From: Bacteroidetes bacterium UBA2234
GTDB taxonomy: Bacteria > Bacteroidota > Bacteroidia > NS11-12g > UBA955
Reading direction: 5' to 3'
Assembly (NCBI GenBank): GCA_002347985.1
Contig: DDYM01000060.1
Coordinates: forward strand, 328-14,158
Length of the DNA: 13,831 bases
Shown one piece after another: positions 1 through 6,050 of this stretch. Made by a program: the position numbers and the translations under genes. Below the pieces are notes generated by a model. That model was not told the origin of the DNA, did not search any database, and worked only from the letters and a program-made list of their open reading frames with translations. Numbering within the stretch: the first letter of the stretch is position 1; each line of letters opens with the position of its first letter.

Positions 1-962
1 ATGACTCTTGGGGCATCACCGTGATTCCGGAAATCGAAATGCCAGGCCACGCCCTCGCCGCTCTGGCGGCTTACCCCGAACTTAGTTGCACAGGCGGACC
101 GTTTGAAGTAGCAAAGGGATGGGGCGTTTTCGACGATGTCTTTTGCGCAGGCAACGATGCCACCTTCACCTTTTTGCAAAACATTTTGCAAGAAACGATG
201 CGCACTTTCCCCAACTCTCCCTACATCCACATCGGCGGCGATGAATGTCCGAAAGAACGCTGGAAACACTGTCCAAAATGCCAACAACGCATGAAAGACA
301 ATGGACTCAAAGACGAACACGAACTGCAGAGCTACTTCATACAACGCATCGAAAAGTATTTACAAGATTCGGGTTGGTACATCGATGCCAAAACGGGCGA
401 TACCATTCACGGTAGAAGCATCATTGGCTGGGATGAAATTTTGGAAGGCGGATTGGCACCCAAAGCCACAGTCATGAGTTGGCGGGGCGTAGACGGTGGA
501 ATTGCCGCGGCGCAACAGCACCACAACGCCATCATGACCCCCGGAAAACCTTTGTACTGGGACCATTACCAAAGCAAAGACAGCACCGAACCCCACGCCA
601 TTGGTGGTTACAACCCGGTGGAAAACGTATATGCCTACGACCCCATACCCGCTGCCCTACCCGATAGTTTGCATCGATACATTTTGGGAGCGCAAGCCAA
701 CGTTTGGACAGAGTACATCCTTACCCCAGAGCATGTGGAATACATGGTCATGCCCCGATTGCCTGCATTATCGGAAGTGTTGTGGTCGGACCCGAAGCAG
801 AAAGATTTCAACGATTTCAAACGCCGCTTGGAATTGCATCGCAACTTATGGCAAGGCATCGGAATATTTCCTCTCTGCAGAGAATATGGACCAAAATACA
901 ATTATTGTCCGATCATCTTTGGCGAACCAGCCACGTTCTTCCGCAATGGCAACAAGAAATAA
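1..962 (+). CDS. Beta-N-acetylhexosaminidase, GH20, 3' part (truncated by window edge)
   Basis: Exo-beta-N-acetylglucosaminidase/hexosaminidase that removes terminal GlcNAc or GalNAc by substrate-assisted catalysis, probably in the periplasm or on the cell surface. The reading frame is open from the left edge (first whole codon at 3-5), so the start, any signal peptide and the N-terminal GH20b domain are missing. The visible part begins inside the TIM barrel at the conserved block ITVIPEIEMPGHA. The catalytic pair lies in YIHIGGDECPKERW, with Asp and Glu codons at 240-245. Conserved substrate-pocket segments follow: GWDEILEGG, MSWRG, and GAQANVWTEY with the conserved Trp and Glu. The barrel ends near PRLPALSEVLW and the protein stops about 60 residues later, so there is no long C-terminal accessory module. 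A glycosylasparaginase gene follows 79 bp downstream on the same strand and fits a shared role in N-glycan removal. Family call is firm; GlcNAc versus GalNAc preference cannot be read. Confidence 0.95.
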   Translation, partial: DSWGITVIPEIEMPGHALAALAAYPELSCTGGPFEVAKGWGVFDDVFCAGNDATFTFLQNILQETMRTFPNSPYIHIGGDECPKERWKHCPKCQQRMKDNGLKDEHELQSYFIQRIEKYLQDSGWYIDAKTGDTIHGRSIIGWDEILEGGLAPKATVMSWRGVDGGIAAAQQHHNAIMTPGKPLYWDHYQSKDSTEPHAIGGYNPVENVYAYDPIPAALPDSLHRYILGAQANVWTEYILTPEHVEYMVMPRLPALSEVLWSDPKQKDFNDFKRRLELHRNLWQGIGIFPLCREYGPKYNYCPIIFGEPATFFRNGNKK

Positions 963-1041
963 TCCATTCCAACACATTACTGCAACAAACGGCATCCAAA
1001 TAGCAACCATTCAAACGGCCTAAAATCAGCAAAATTCAAAC

Positions 1042-2079
1042 ATGAACAATCGTAGAAAATTCATCAAGCAGCTCTCTGGCTTGGCGGCCTTGGTGGGATT
1101 GCCCTCCGCAGGTTTAGCCGCCATCGATGGCCTTTCACAGGGCGATAACGACAAGAAAAAAGGCGACAAAGGCAAGGCCAAATCGAAGCGTAAACTGGGC
1201 GCTCCGATGATCGTCACCACCTGGAATTTTGGATTGCAAGCCAACGAAGCCGCTTGGCCTACATTACAAAAGGGTGGCAAGGCCTTGGATGCCATCGAAC
1301 AGGGTATCCGTCAGTGCGAAAACGACCCCACCGAGCGCAGTGTGGGATTTGGCGGAAGGCCTGATCGCGACGGTCACGTGACCTTGGATGCCTGCATCAT
1401 GGACGAAAAAGGCAACATCGGTTCGGTGGTTTGCATGGAGCACATCGCCAATCCCATTTCTGTGGCTCGCGCCGTCATGGAAAAAACTCCCCATGTGATG
1501 CTGGCTGGAGAAGGGGCTACCCAATTCGCGGTGGAGCAGGGTTTTGAGAAAGTGAATTTATTGGTTCCGGATAGCGAACGCGAATGGAAGGAATGGCTCA
1601 AAAAGGCCGAATATACGCCAGTGATCAACATCGAAAACCACGATACCATTGGGATGATCGCGATGGATGGCAGCGGTAATTTATCGGGCGGATGCTCTAC
1701 GTCGGGCATGGCTTTCAAGATGCACGGACGCATTGGCGACTCCCCCATCATTGGCGCGGGTTTGTACGTAGACAACGAGGTGGGCGCGGTCACTGCCACT
1801 GGGCAGGGCGAGGAAGTGATTCGCGTGGTGGGCTCATTCCGGGTGGTGGAGGAAATGCGTCATGGAGCAAGTCCGCAAGAAGCCTGCGAGCAAGCGGTAA
1901 AGGCGATTCGCGACAAATTTGTGTTGCGCGGCAAGGACTGGAGCAATACGCAGATCGGGTTCATCGCCATCAATCCACAGGGCGATATTGGTGCTTACGC
2001 ACTGAGGCCGGGCTTTACCTATGCGGTTAAAACAGGCGATGTGGCCGAGGTCCGCAAAGCCAGTTATTTGTTGGATTAA
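1042..2079 (+). CDS. N4-(beta-N-acetylglucosaminyl)-L-asparaginase (glycosylasparaginase), Tat-exported
   Basis: Ntn-hydrolase that cleaves the GlcNAc-Asn bond of glycoasparagines, the last linkage of N-glycoproteins, releasing aspartate and 1-amino-GlcNAc. The protein has 345 residues. The N-terminus MNNRRKFIKQ followed by a short hydrophobic stretch is a twin-arginine signal, which supports the start and periplasmic location. A Lys/Asp-rich linker at about residues 34-51 precedes the mature core, which begins near APMIVTTWNFG. The autoproteolysis site is HDTIGM, with Thr202 the predicted new N-terminal nucleophile of the beta subunit. Substrate-binding blocks are clear: CSTSGMAFKMHGRIGDSP (Arg230, Asp233) and TATGQGEE from residue 251. 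They match the family, such as the Elizabethkingia enzyme, better than plant-type isoaspartyl asparaginases. The gene may be cotranscribed with the upstream hexosaminidase. Downstream there is a run of seven T (2100-2106) but no convincing stem, so no terminator is called. Confidence 0.93.
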   Translation: MNNRRKFIKQLSGLAALVGLPSAGLAAIDGLSQGDNDKKKGDKGKAKSKRKLGAPMIVTTWNFGLQANEAAWPTLQKGGKALDAIEQGIRQCENDPTERSVGFGGRPDRDGHVTLDACIMDEKGNIGSVVCMEHIANPISVARAVMEKTPHVMLAGEGATQFAVEQGFEKVNLLVPDSEREWKEWLKKAEYTPVINIENHDTIGMIAMDGSGNLSGGCSTSGMAFKMHGRIGDSPIIGAGLYVDNEVGAVTATGQGEEVIRVVGSFRVVEEMRHGASPQEACEQAVKAIRDKFVLRGKDWSNTQIGFIAINPQGDIGAYALRPGFTYAVKTGDVAEVRKASYLLD

Positions 2080-2134
2080 GATCAAGCAGCCGGAGTAGGT
2101 TTTTTTGAGTTGCGAAAAACGCAAAACAATCTCA

Positions 2135-2165
2135 TTGACAATCACCCAGCTCGATGGTATTTTTG
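2135..2165 (+). promoter_or_regulatory. Bacteroidota-type promoter for the clan AA protease gene
   Basis: TATTTTTG at 2158-2165 matches the Bacteroidota sigma -7 consensus TAnnTTTG exactly. TTGACA at 2135-2140 supplies a -33 TTG, with 20 bp between the TTG and the -7 box, inside the 17-23 bp range known for this phylum. The start codon at 2180 leaves only a very short leader. The call rests on sequence match alone. Confidence 0.5.
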
Positions 2166-2179
2166 TGTAAATCAGAATT

Positions 2180-2551
2180 ATGGGATTGGTACATACAATG
2201 GTAAAGCTTTCAAATCCAAGGCAGCCGGAGAAATCGACGGATATAAAATGCTTGGTTGATTCTGGCTCTACGCACATGTGCATCCCTGAATCCATGGCCA
2301 TATTTTTGGGTTTGGAAGTTGCCGAAATGAAAGACGTTGAATTGGCCGATGGCTCATTCAAACAATATCCTTATGTGGGTCCGATACGGGTTGACTGGTG
2401 CGGTAGAACAAGTTTCACTGGCGCATTGATAATGGGCAGCGAACCGTTGTTGGGTGCCATTCCCATGGAGGACATGGATGTATTAATACACCCCAAATTG
2501 CAACAGTTGGTAATTAACCCAACACCTTACAGACCCTACGCAAAATTTTAA
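2180..2551 (+). CDS. Small clan AA (retropepsin-like) aspartic protease
   Basis: Single-domain retroviral-type aspartic protease of 123 residues, a size that needs homodimerisation to build the active site. The catalytic motif is LVDSGSTHMCIPE, with Asp27 in D-S-G-S. The second family signature is the hydrophobic-hydrophobic-Gly segment LLGAIPMEDMD near residues 90-100, followed by the closing strand LVINP. It resembles the short stand-alone bacterial and archaeal proteases (AF_0612-like family), whose substrates are largely unknown. No signal peptide is visible, so it is probably cytoplasmic. It has its own promoter-like sequence. Its stop overlaps the stop of the convergent beta-mannosidase gene in TTAA at 2548-2551, leaving no room for a terminator between them. 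An internal ATG at 2198 is a possible alternative start. No partner gene is adjacent; a link to glycan breakdown is only positional. Confidence 0.8.
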   Translation: MGLVHTMVKLSNPRQPEKSTDIKCLVDSGSTHMCIPESMAIFLGLEVAEMKDVELADGSFKQYPYVGPIRVDWCGRTSFTGALIMGSEPLLGAIPMEDMDVLIHPKLQQLVINPTPYRPYAKF

Positions 2552-5349
2552 TCCTCCACCGAGAGGTAATCAACCAAAACGGGATACCCTTCGCCGTAGT
2601 ATTTTCCTTTGGGAGTTAGGTCCATCAGCCGCTGCGCGGCTGCTGGCTGCCTCAATCTAACCTCATAATAACTCACCCTATCCATCTTCTTCTGGTATTT
2701 CCGTTTCCCGACGAAGGAGATGGTTTTCATACAAGTGATTGGCAACTCCTTATCCAAATTCCAATTTCTAGGCAATTTCACCACAAAATCCTTGGAGAAC
2801 AATGATTTCCCCAACGAATCGTATGCTGTAACCTCCAGCGGAACGTCACATTCTGTGAGCAACCGCGAATTGAACTTTACATAAAACTGGTCCTTCGCTC
2901 CCCACCATCCACTGCGCTGCAACTGCATCACCACAGGCAACATCGCATCGGCCACCCTTCCTTGCGAGGATTTCAGCATACTCCAACCGTGCAGTGAATT
3001 CGCCACACTCCAAGTAGTTCCATTCCAAATGTCGTTGTACTGCCAATACAAAGACCCCATACAATACGGCGAAGCCATTCGATGACTGATCATCGCCCTG
3101 TACAAAAACTCCCCCTGAACCACCGCCGCGGAATCACCAAAATTCATGGGCTCCACATTTTGTAATCCTTGATGAGGCCATGACTTGGGATATTCCTCAC
3201 GCACGTATTTCTCCAACAGTTTCGGACCCTTGTAACTCAACAACAATGAACGCCAATCGTGTACCTTGCCGACTTGAGAGAGGGCCCAATCTGGCGGACT
3301 CGGCAATCCATACTCGCTGCAAAACGGCATCCGCGCAGAATCCAAATGTGCAAAACCGCGCTCGCCATGCCAAACGCCCCAATCGTGGTTGTCGCCCCGT
3401 TTCATTTGTTGCAAATTGCCCCAATTGCCAATCGGACTGCTCCTTGTGTAAGGAACTCCCGCATCCCAATTCGATAAAGCCGCTGGAATCAGGGTATCGA
3501 ACAGCGACAAATACCCCCGCCACTGCCTCGCACTATCAGCCCCGTGAATATTGTATTTCTGCTGCCAGCCCCAATTGTGCCAAGCCACTTCGATCTCATT
3601 GTTCCCGCACCACAACGCCAAACTCGGATGATTGTGCAACCGCATCGCTTGGGCATTCACCTCAGACTCTACGGCCTGATAAAACATATCGTCGTCCGGA
3701 TACATCGTACCATTGAACATCAAATCCTGCCAAACCATGATTCCAAGGGCATCGCATCGCTCATAAAACGCATCGCTGGGATACGCACCACCGCCCCATA
3801 TCCTCACCATATTGTAGCCCTGCCAACGCATGTTTTCCAACTCACCCATCGAGCCGGGCTGCCCCAAAAACAATTGATCTGGATACACACTCGCCCCATC
3901 GCCAAACTGCCTGGCCCAAATCAAATTTGCACCTTGCGCAAAAACAGGAATTCCATCTACGGAAAACGCAAATCGTCCCCCCGAAGTATCCAATGTAACC
4001 GTCCGCACTCCCCAATTCGTCTCAATATTATGAATCTGATTGCGACCGTTTTTATCCAACTGATGCGCCGAAATCTCAATGTGATACAACGCCGGGTGTG
4101 AATCTTGATACACCTGCTGATACAGCCCATTCGGCATCCAATGCTTGGGATTTTTCACCCGAAAACACATCCGTCGGTGTCGCGCCTCCACCCCAAATTC
4201 ATTGGTGCCAATCAACACATCCTCCACCTCGGCCTCTTCTGCTCCCTCTGGGGCAAACTGCTTTCGAACAATATCCCATTCGATATCGTCGTGCAGACCC
4301 GGCAAATTCCCCGAAGTAATGCGAACAAAACTAGTACGACCCCGCATCGTATCGCACAAATAGTACAAATCGGCGTGACCGTATACATATTCTACTGCCT
4401 TCCCCGCTTCCACACCCATCCAGCTCGAATCCTGAGAAATCTTGAGGGCTTGCAGGTGGTTATCGCTCCAACCATGCACAAAAACGCCTTCGCCCAAACC
4501 CACCAACACCCTTCTCGGGGCAATATCCCAACCATACTGAACGATGGGCTTACGCAAGTAGGGACTGGCCTTTGCAAACGTCTGATTTTTGGCATTGTAT
4601 CCATACGTGCCAAAAGTGCTTATTTCGGCTTCATTATCGGCCGGAAACGTCATCCCGATGCGTTCGCTATAAAGCTTCCCCAATACCGTGGGCGATGAAA
4701 AAACTATATAAACAGAATCGGTGCCATCGCCCTTGATTTTACTATCCAAATCAATGGTCACCGTGGCAAAACTGCTCATCAGCGGATTCACCGACTTAAC
4801 CTGTTTCCCGTTCACAAACACCTCCATGTATGCGCCTTCCCACTGCTTGATTTCCAAAAAATGATGCTCGTCTAAATGCGCTTCCTCCGCCGAGGAAAAC
4901 AACGCCGCGCGATAGGTCCAATTGCGCCATTCCACACTTTTGCAATGCACATTGCACTCGGTCTGTTTCTCATGTTCGCACAGCGAAGCGTATATACCGC
5001 ACTGTTCTACACAGGCACTGGGCGATGGGTGCTGACAATACAAATCGTTGATCGCAGGAGTATAACCCACAGGCATCCAGCCCCGACCCAACACCGTAGA
5101 ATCGTATTCCCGAAGGTGGTCGGCATGTTTTTCATTCGCCACAACCCCAAACACAAAATCCTCTTCCAGCAACTCCCATTGTTCGATGCGATGGCTGTTG
5201 GATTCGTTGTTTTTCTCAACGATGCCATCACGGGGCAAAGGAACGAGCGAATTGAGTTGTGCTGAGAGGTTTACACTGAATAGCAGCACGAAGGCAAAAC
5301 ATACGCACCTGAAAAGCGGCAACAGAGCCCTATGTCGCTTGTTGATCAA
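2548..5349 (-). CDS. Beta-mannosidase, GH2, secreted, with TTG start and Cys-rich insertion
   Basis: Retaining exo-beta-mannosidase expected to remove the Man-beta-1,4-GlcNAc core mannose of N-glycans or of mannan oligosaccharides. The protein has 933 residues, slightly longer than usual. A signal peptide is visible (RCVCFAFVLLFSVNLSAQ, about residues 14-31). Order: N-terminal jelly-roll (about 40-230), immunoglobulin-like linker domain, TIM barrel (about 455-760), C-terminal beta domain. The acid/base is Glu585 in ALWCGNNE, typical of GH2 beta-mannosidases rather than galactosidases. The nucleophile is Glu679 in FCSEYG, followed by GSLYWQYND. The start is TTG at 5349: no ATG or GTG is available after the upstream in-frame stop, the TTG overlaps the cutC stop as TTGA, and a strong Shine-Dalgarno precedes it. 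Residues 105-136 carry six cysteines in a duplicated pattern at a place where relatives have a short substrate loop. Last gene of the GH92-cutC-GH2 operon. Confidence 0.9.
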   Translation of the reverse strand: MINKRHRALLPLFRCVCFAFVLLFSVNLSAQLNSLVPLPRDGIVEKNNESNSHRIEQWELLEEDFVFGVVANEKHADHLREYDSTVLGRGWMPVGYTPAINDLYCQHPSPSACVEQCGIYASLCEHEKQTECNVHCKSVEWRNWTYRAALFSSAEEAHLDEHHFLEIKQWEGAYMEVFVNGKQVKSVNPLMSSFATVTIDLDSKIKGDGTDSVYIVFSSPTVLGKLYSERIGMTFPADNEAEISTFGTYGYNAKNQTFAKASPYLRKPIVQYGWDIAPRRVLVGLGEGVFVHGWSDNHLQALKISQDSSWMGVEAGKAVEYVYGHADLYYLCDTMRGRTSFVRITSGNLPGLHDDIEWDIVRKQFAPEGAEEAEVEDVLIGTNEFGVEARHRRMCFRVKNPKHWMPNGLYQQVYQDSHPALYHIEISAHQLDKNGRNQIHNIETNWGVRTVTLDTSGGRFAFSVDGIPVFAQGANLIWARQFGDGASVYPDQLFLGQPGSMGELENMRWQGYNMVRIWGGGAYPSDAFYERCDALGIMVWQDLMFNGTMYPDDDMFYQAVESEVNAQAMRLHNHPSLALWCGNNEIEVAWHNWGWQQKYNIHGADSARQWRGYLSLFDTLIPAALSNWDAGVPYTRSSPIGNWGNLQQMKRGDNHDWGVWHGERGFAHLDSARMPFCSEYGLPSPPDWALSQVGKVHDWRSLLLSYKGPKLLEKYVREEYPKSWPHQGLQNVEPMNFGDSAAVVQGEFLYRAMISHRMASPYCMGSLYWQYNDIWNGTTWSVANSLHGWSMLKSSQGRVADAMLPVVMQLQRSGWWGAKDQFYVKFNSRLLTECDVPLEVTAYDSLGKSLFSKDFVVKLPRNWNLDKELPITCMKTISFVGKRKYQKKMDRVSYYEVRLRQPAAAQRLMDLTPKGKYYGEGYPVLVDYLSVED
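2626..2642. repeat. GC-rich triloop hairpin inside the GH2 gene
   Basis: Perfect 7-bp arms (CAGCCGC/GCGGCTG) around a TGC loop, within codons of the GH2 C-terminus. The core is the reverse complement of the hairpin at 13387-13405. Confidence 0.6.
4942..5037 (-). other. Cys-rich duplicated C-x7-C-x3-C insertion within the GH2 beta-mannosidase
   Basis: Residues 105-136 of the GH2 protein contain six cysteines spaced C-x7-C-x3-C-x6-C-x7-C-x3-C, two copies of one spacing. Two histidines lie among them. The segment sits between a conserved tryptophan (residue 91) and the WTYR strand of the N-terminal jelly-roll. In ordinary beta-mannosidases a shorter, cysteine-poor loop joins these points. Being secreted, the cysteines could form three disulfides or bind a metal; which one cannot be read from sequence. 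Confidence 0.7.
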
Positions 5350-6050
5350 AGCGGCACTCCTTTCATCGCCTCAACCATCGTTTTTAGTTGTTCAATATCC
5401 AACACACCGCCGGCATTTCTTGATGATGTATGTATCTCCTGAAATCCCAAATCCCGGTAGTGAAATACATTTTCCGGCCGAATCCCGCCCCCAGGCAAAA
5501 TATCGATCCGTTGCGCATGCCACTTCAACATTTTCAAAGTCTCCATTTTCATCGAACCCCAACCCGTAAGCACGCGATCAAAACCGCAAGCTTCCGCCTC
5601 ATCGATGGCATTAAATGGTGTAGAAATTTCATCAAAAGCGCGATGCAAAACCGCTTCCATCCCCAATGAATGTGCGATATCACAGCAGATTTTACAGAAT
5701 ACCCGATCCAAAATCCAACGACCTGATTTCTTCTCCAAAGCACCAAAAACAACTCCCTGATACCCCAATTTAGCGATGCGCGCAATGGCATCCATCATCC
5801 ACTTCTTCTCTTTTTTGCTGTATGCGAAATCACCCCCGCGCTCTCTTACCATCACAACGGCAGGAATTCTAAGGCCTCGTAGCAATGCATCATCAGAGGC
5901 AAATTGAGGACTCATCCGCTTGAGGTCGTCCCACTGAGGCGTGATTCCTCCTTCGTCGTAATCACGACAAAGTTCAAGGCGGGCTGCGCCCGCCGCCTCC
6001 GCCGAAAAGGCATCATCTACAGAAAAAACACAAACCTCAACCCCTTTCAT
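5346..6050 (-). CDS. cutC: CutC-family TIM-barrel protein
   Basis: Member of the CutC family, 234 residues, the usual family length. Conserved blocks appear in order: MKGVEVCVFS at the N-terminus, GAARLELC with the EGGITP motif, VMVRERGGDFAYS, HRAFDE, GFDRVLTGWG, and LPGGGIRPENV near the C-terminus, followed by EIHTSS. No signal peptide is present, so it is cytoplasmic. The family was named for copper tolerance in E. coli, but that phenotype was later traced to the sRNA MicL encoded within cutC, so the biochemical role is open. Here the ATG overlaps the GH92 stop (ATGA, 6047-6050) and its stop overlaps the GH2 TTG start (TTGA, 5346-5349). It therefore seems to be translated as part of a mannosidase operon, which suggests a sugar-related enzymatic role (inference). 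A GC-rich hairpin lies inside the conserved GAARLEL codons. Confidence 0.9.
   Translation of the reverse strand: MKGVEVCVFSVDDAFSAEAAGAARLELCRDYDEGGITPQWDDLKRMSPQFASDDALLRGLRIPAVVMVRERGGDFAYSKKEKKWMMDAIARIAKLGYQGVVFGALEKKSGRWILDRVFCKICCDIAHSLGMEAVLHRAFDEISTPFNAIDEAEACGFDRVLTGWGSMKMETLKMLKWHAQRIDILPGGGIRPENVFHYRDLGFQEIHTSSRNAGGVLDIEQLKTMVEAMKGVPL
5357..5363 (-). promoter_or_regulatory. Strong Shine-Dalgarno that fixes the TTG start of the GH2 gene
   Basis: On the minus strand AAAGGAG lies 7 nt before the TTG at 5349-5347. It is inside the last codons of the cutC gene. Most other starts in this window lack such a site, as is usual in Bacteroidota, so it likely compensates for the weak TTG codon and couples the two genes. 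Confidence 0.6.
5978..5994. repeat. GC-rich triloop hairpin inside cutC
   Basis: Perfect 7-bp arms (GGCGGGC/GCCCGCC) around a TGC loop, lying in the codons of the conserved GAARL segment of the CutC protein. Confidence 0.6.

Noticed and set aside
1120..1131. 12-bp palindrome GCCATCGATGGC in the glycosylasparaginase gene
   Set aside because: Palindromes of this length without a loop are expected a few times in 14 kb, and it lies in signal-peptide codons.
2080..2134. Possible terminator after the glycosylasparaginase gene
   Set aside because: There is a run of seven T, but no convincing stem precedes it; the small TTGCG/CGCAA stem at 2110-2124 lies after the T run.
2086..2230. Direct repeat GCAGCCGGAG at 2086-2095 and 2221-2230
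   Set aside because: Only 10 bp, one copy intergenic and one in the protease gene, with no further similarity around it.
3180..4698. Several plus-strand open frames opposite the GH2 gene
   Set aside because: They overlap one another and are antisense to conserved GH2 barrel motifs; no domain or start signal supports them.
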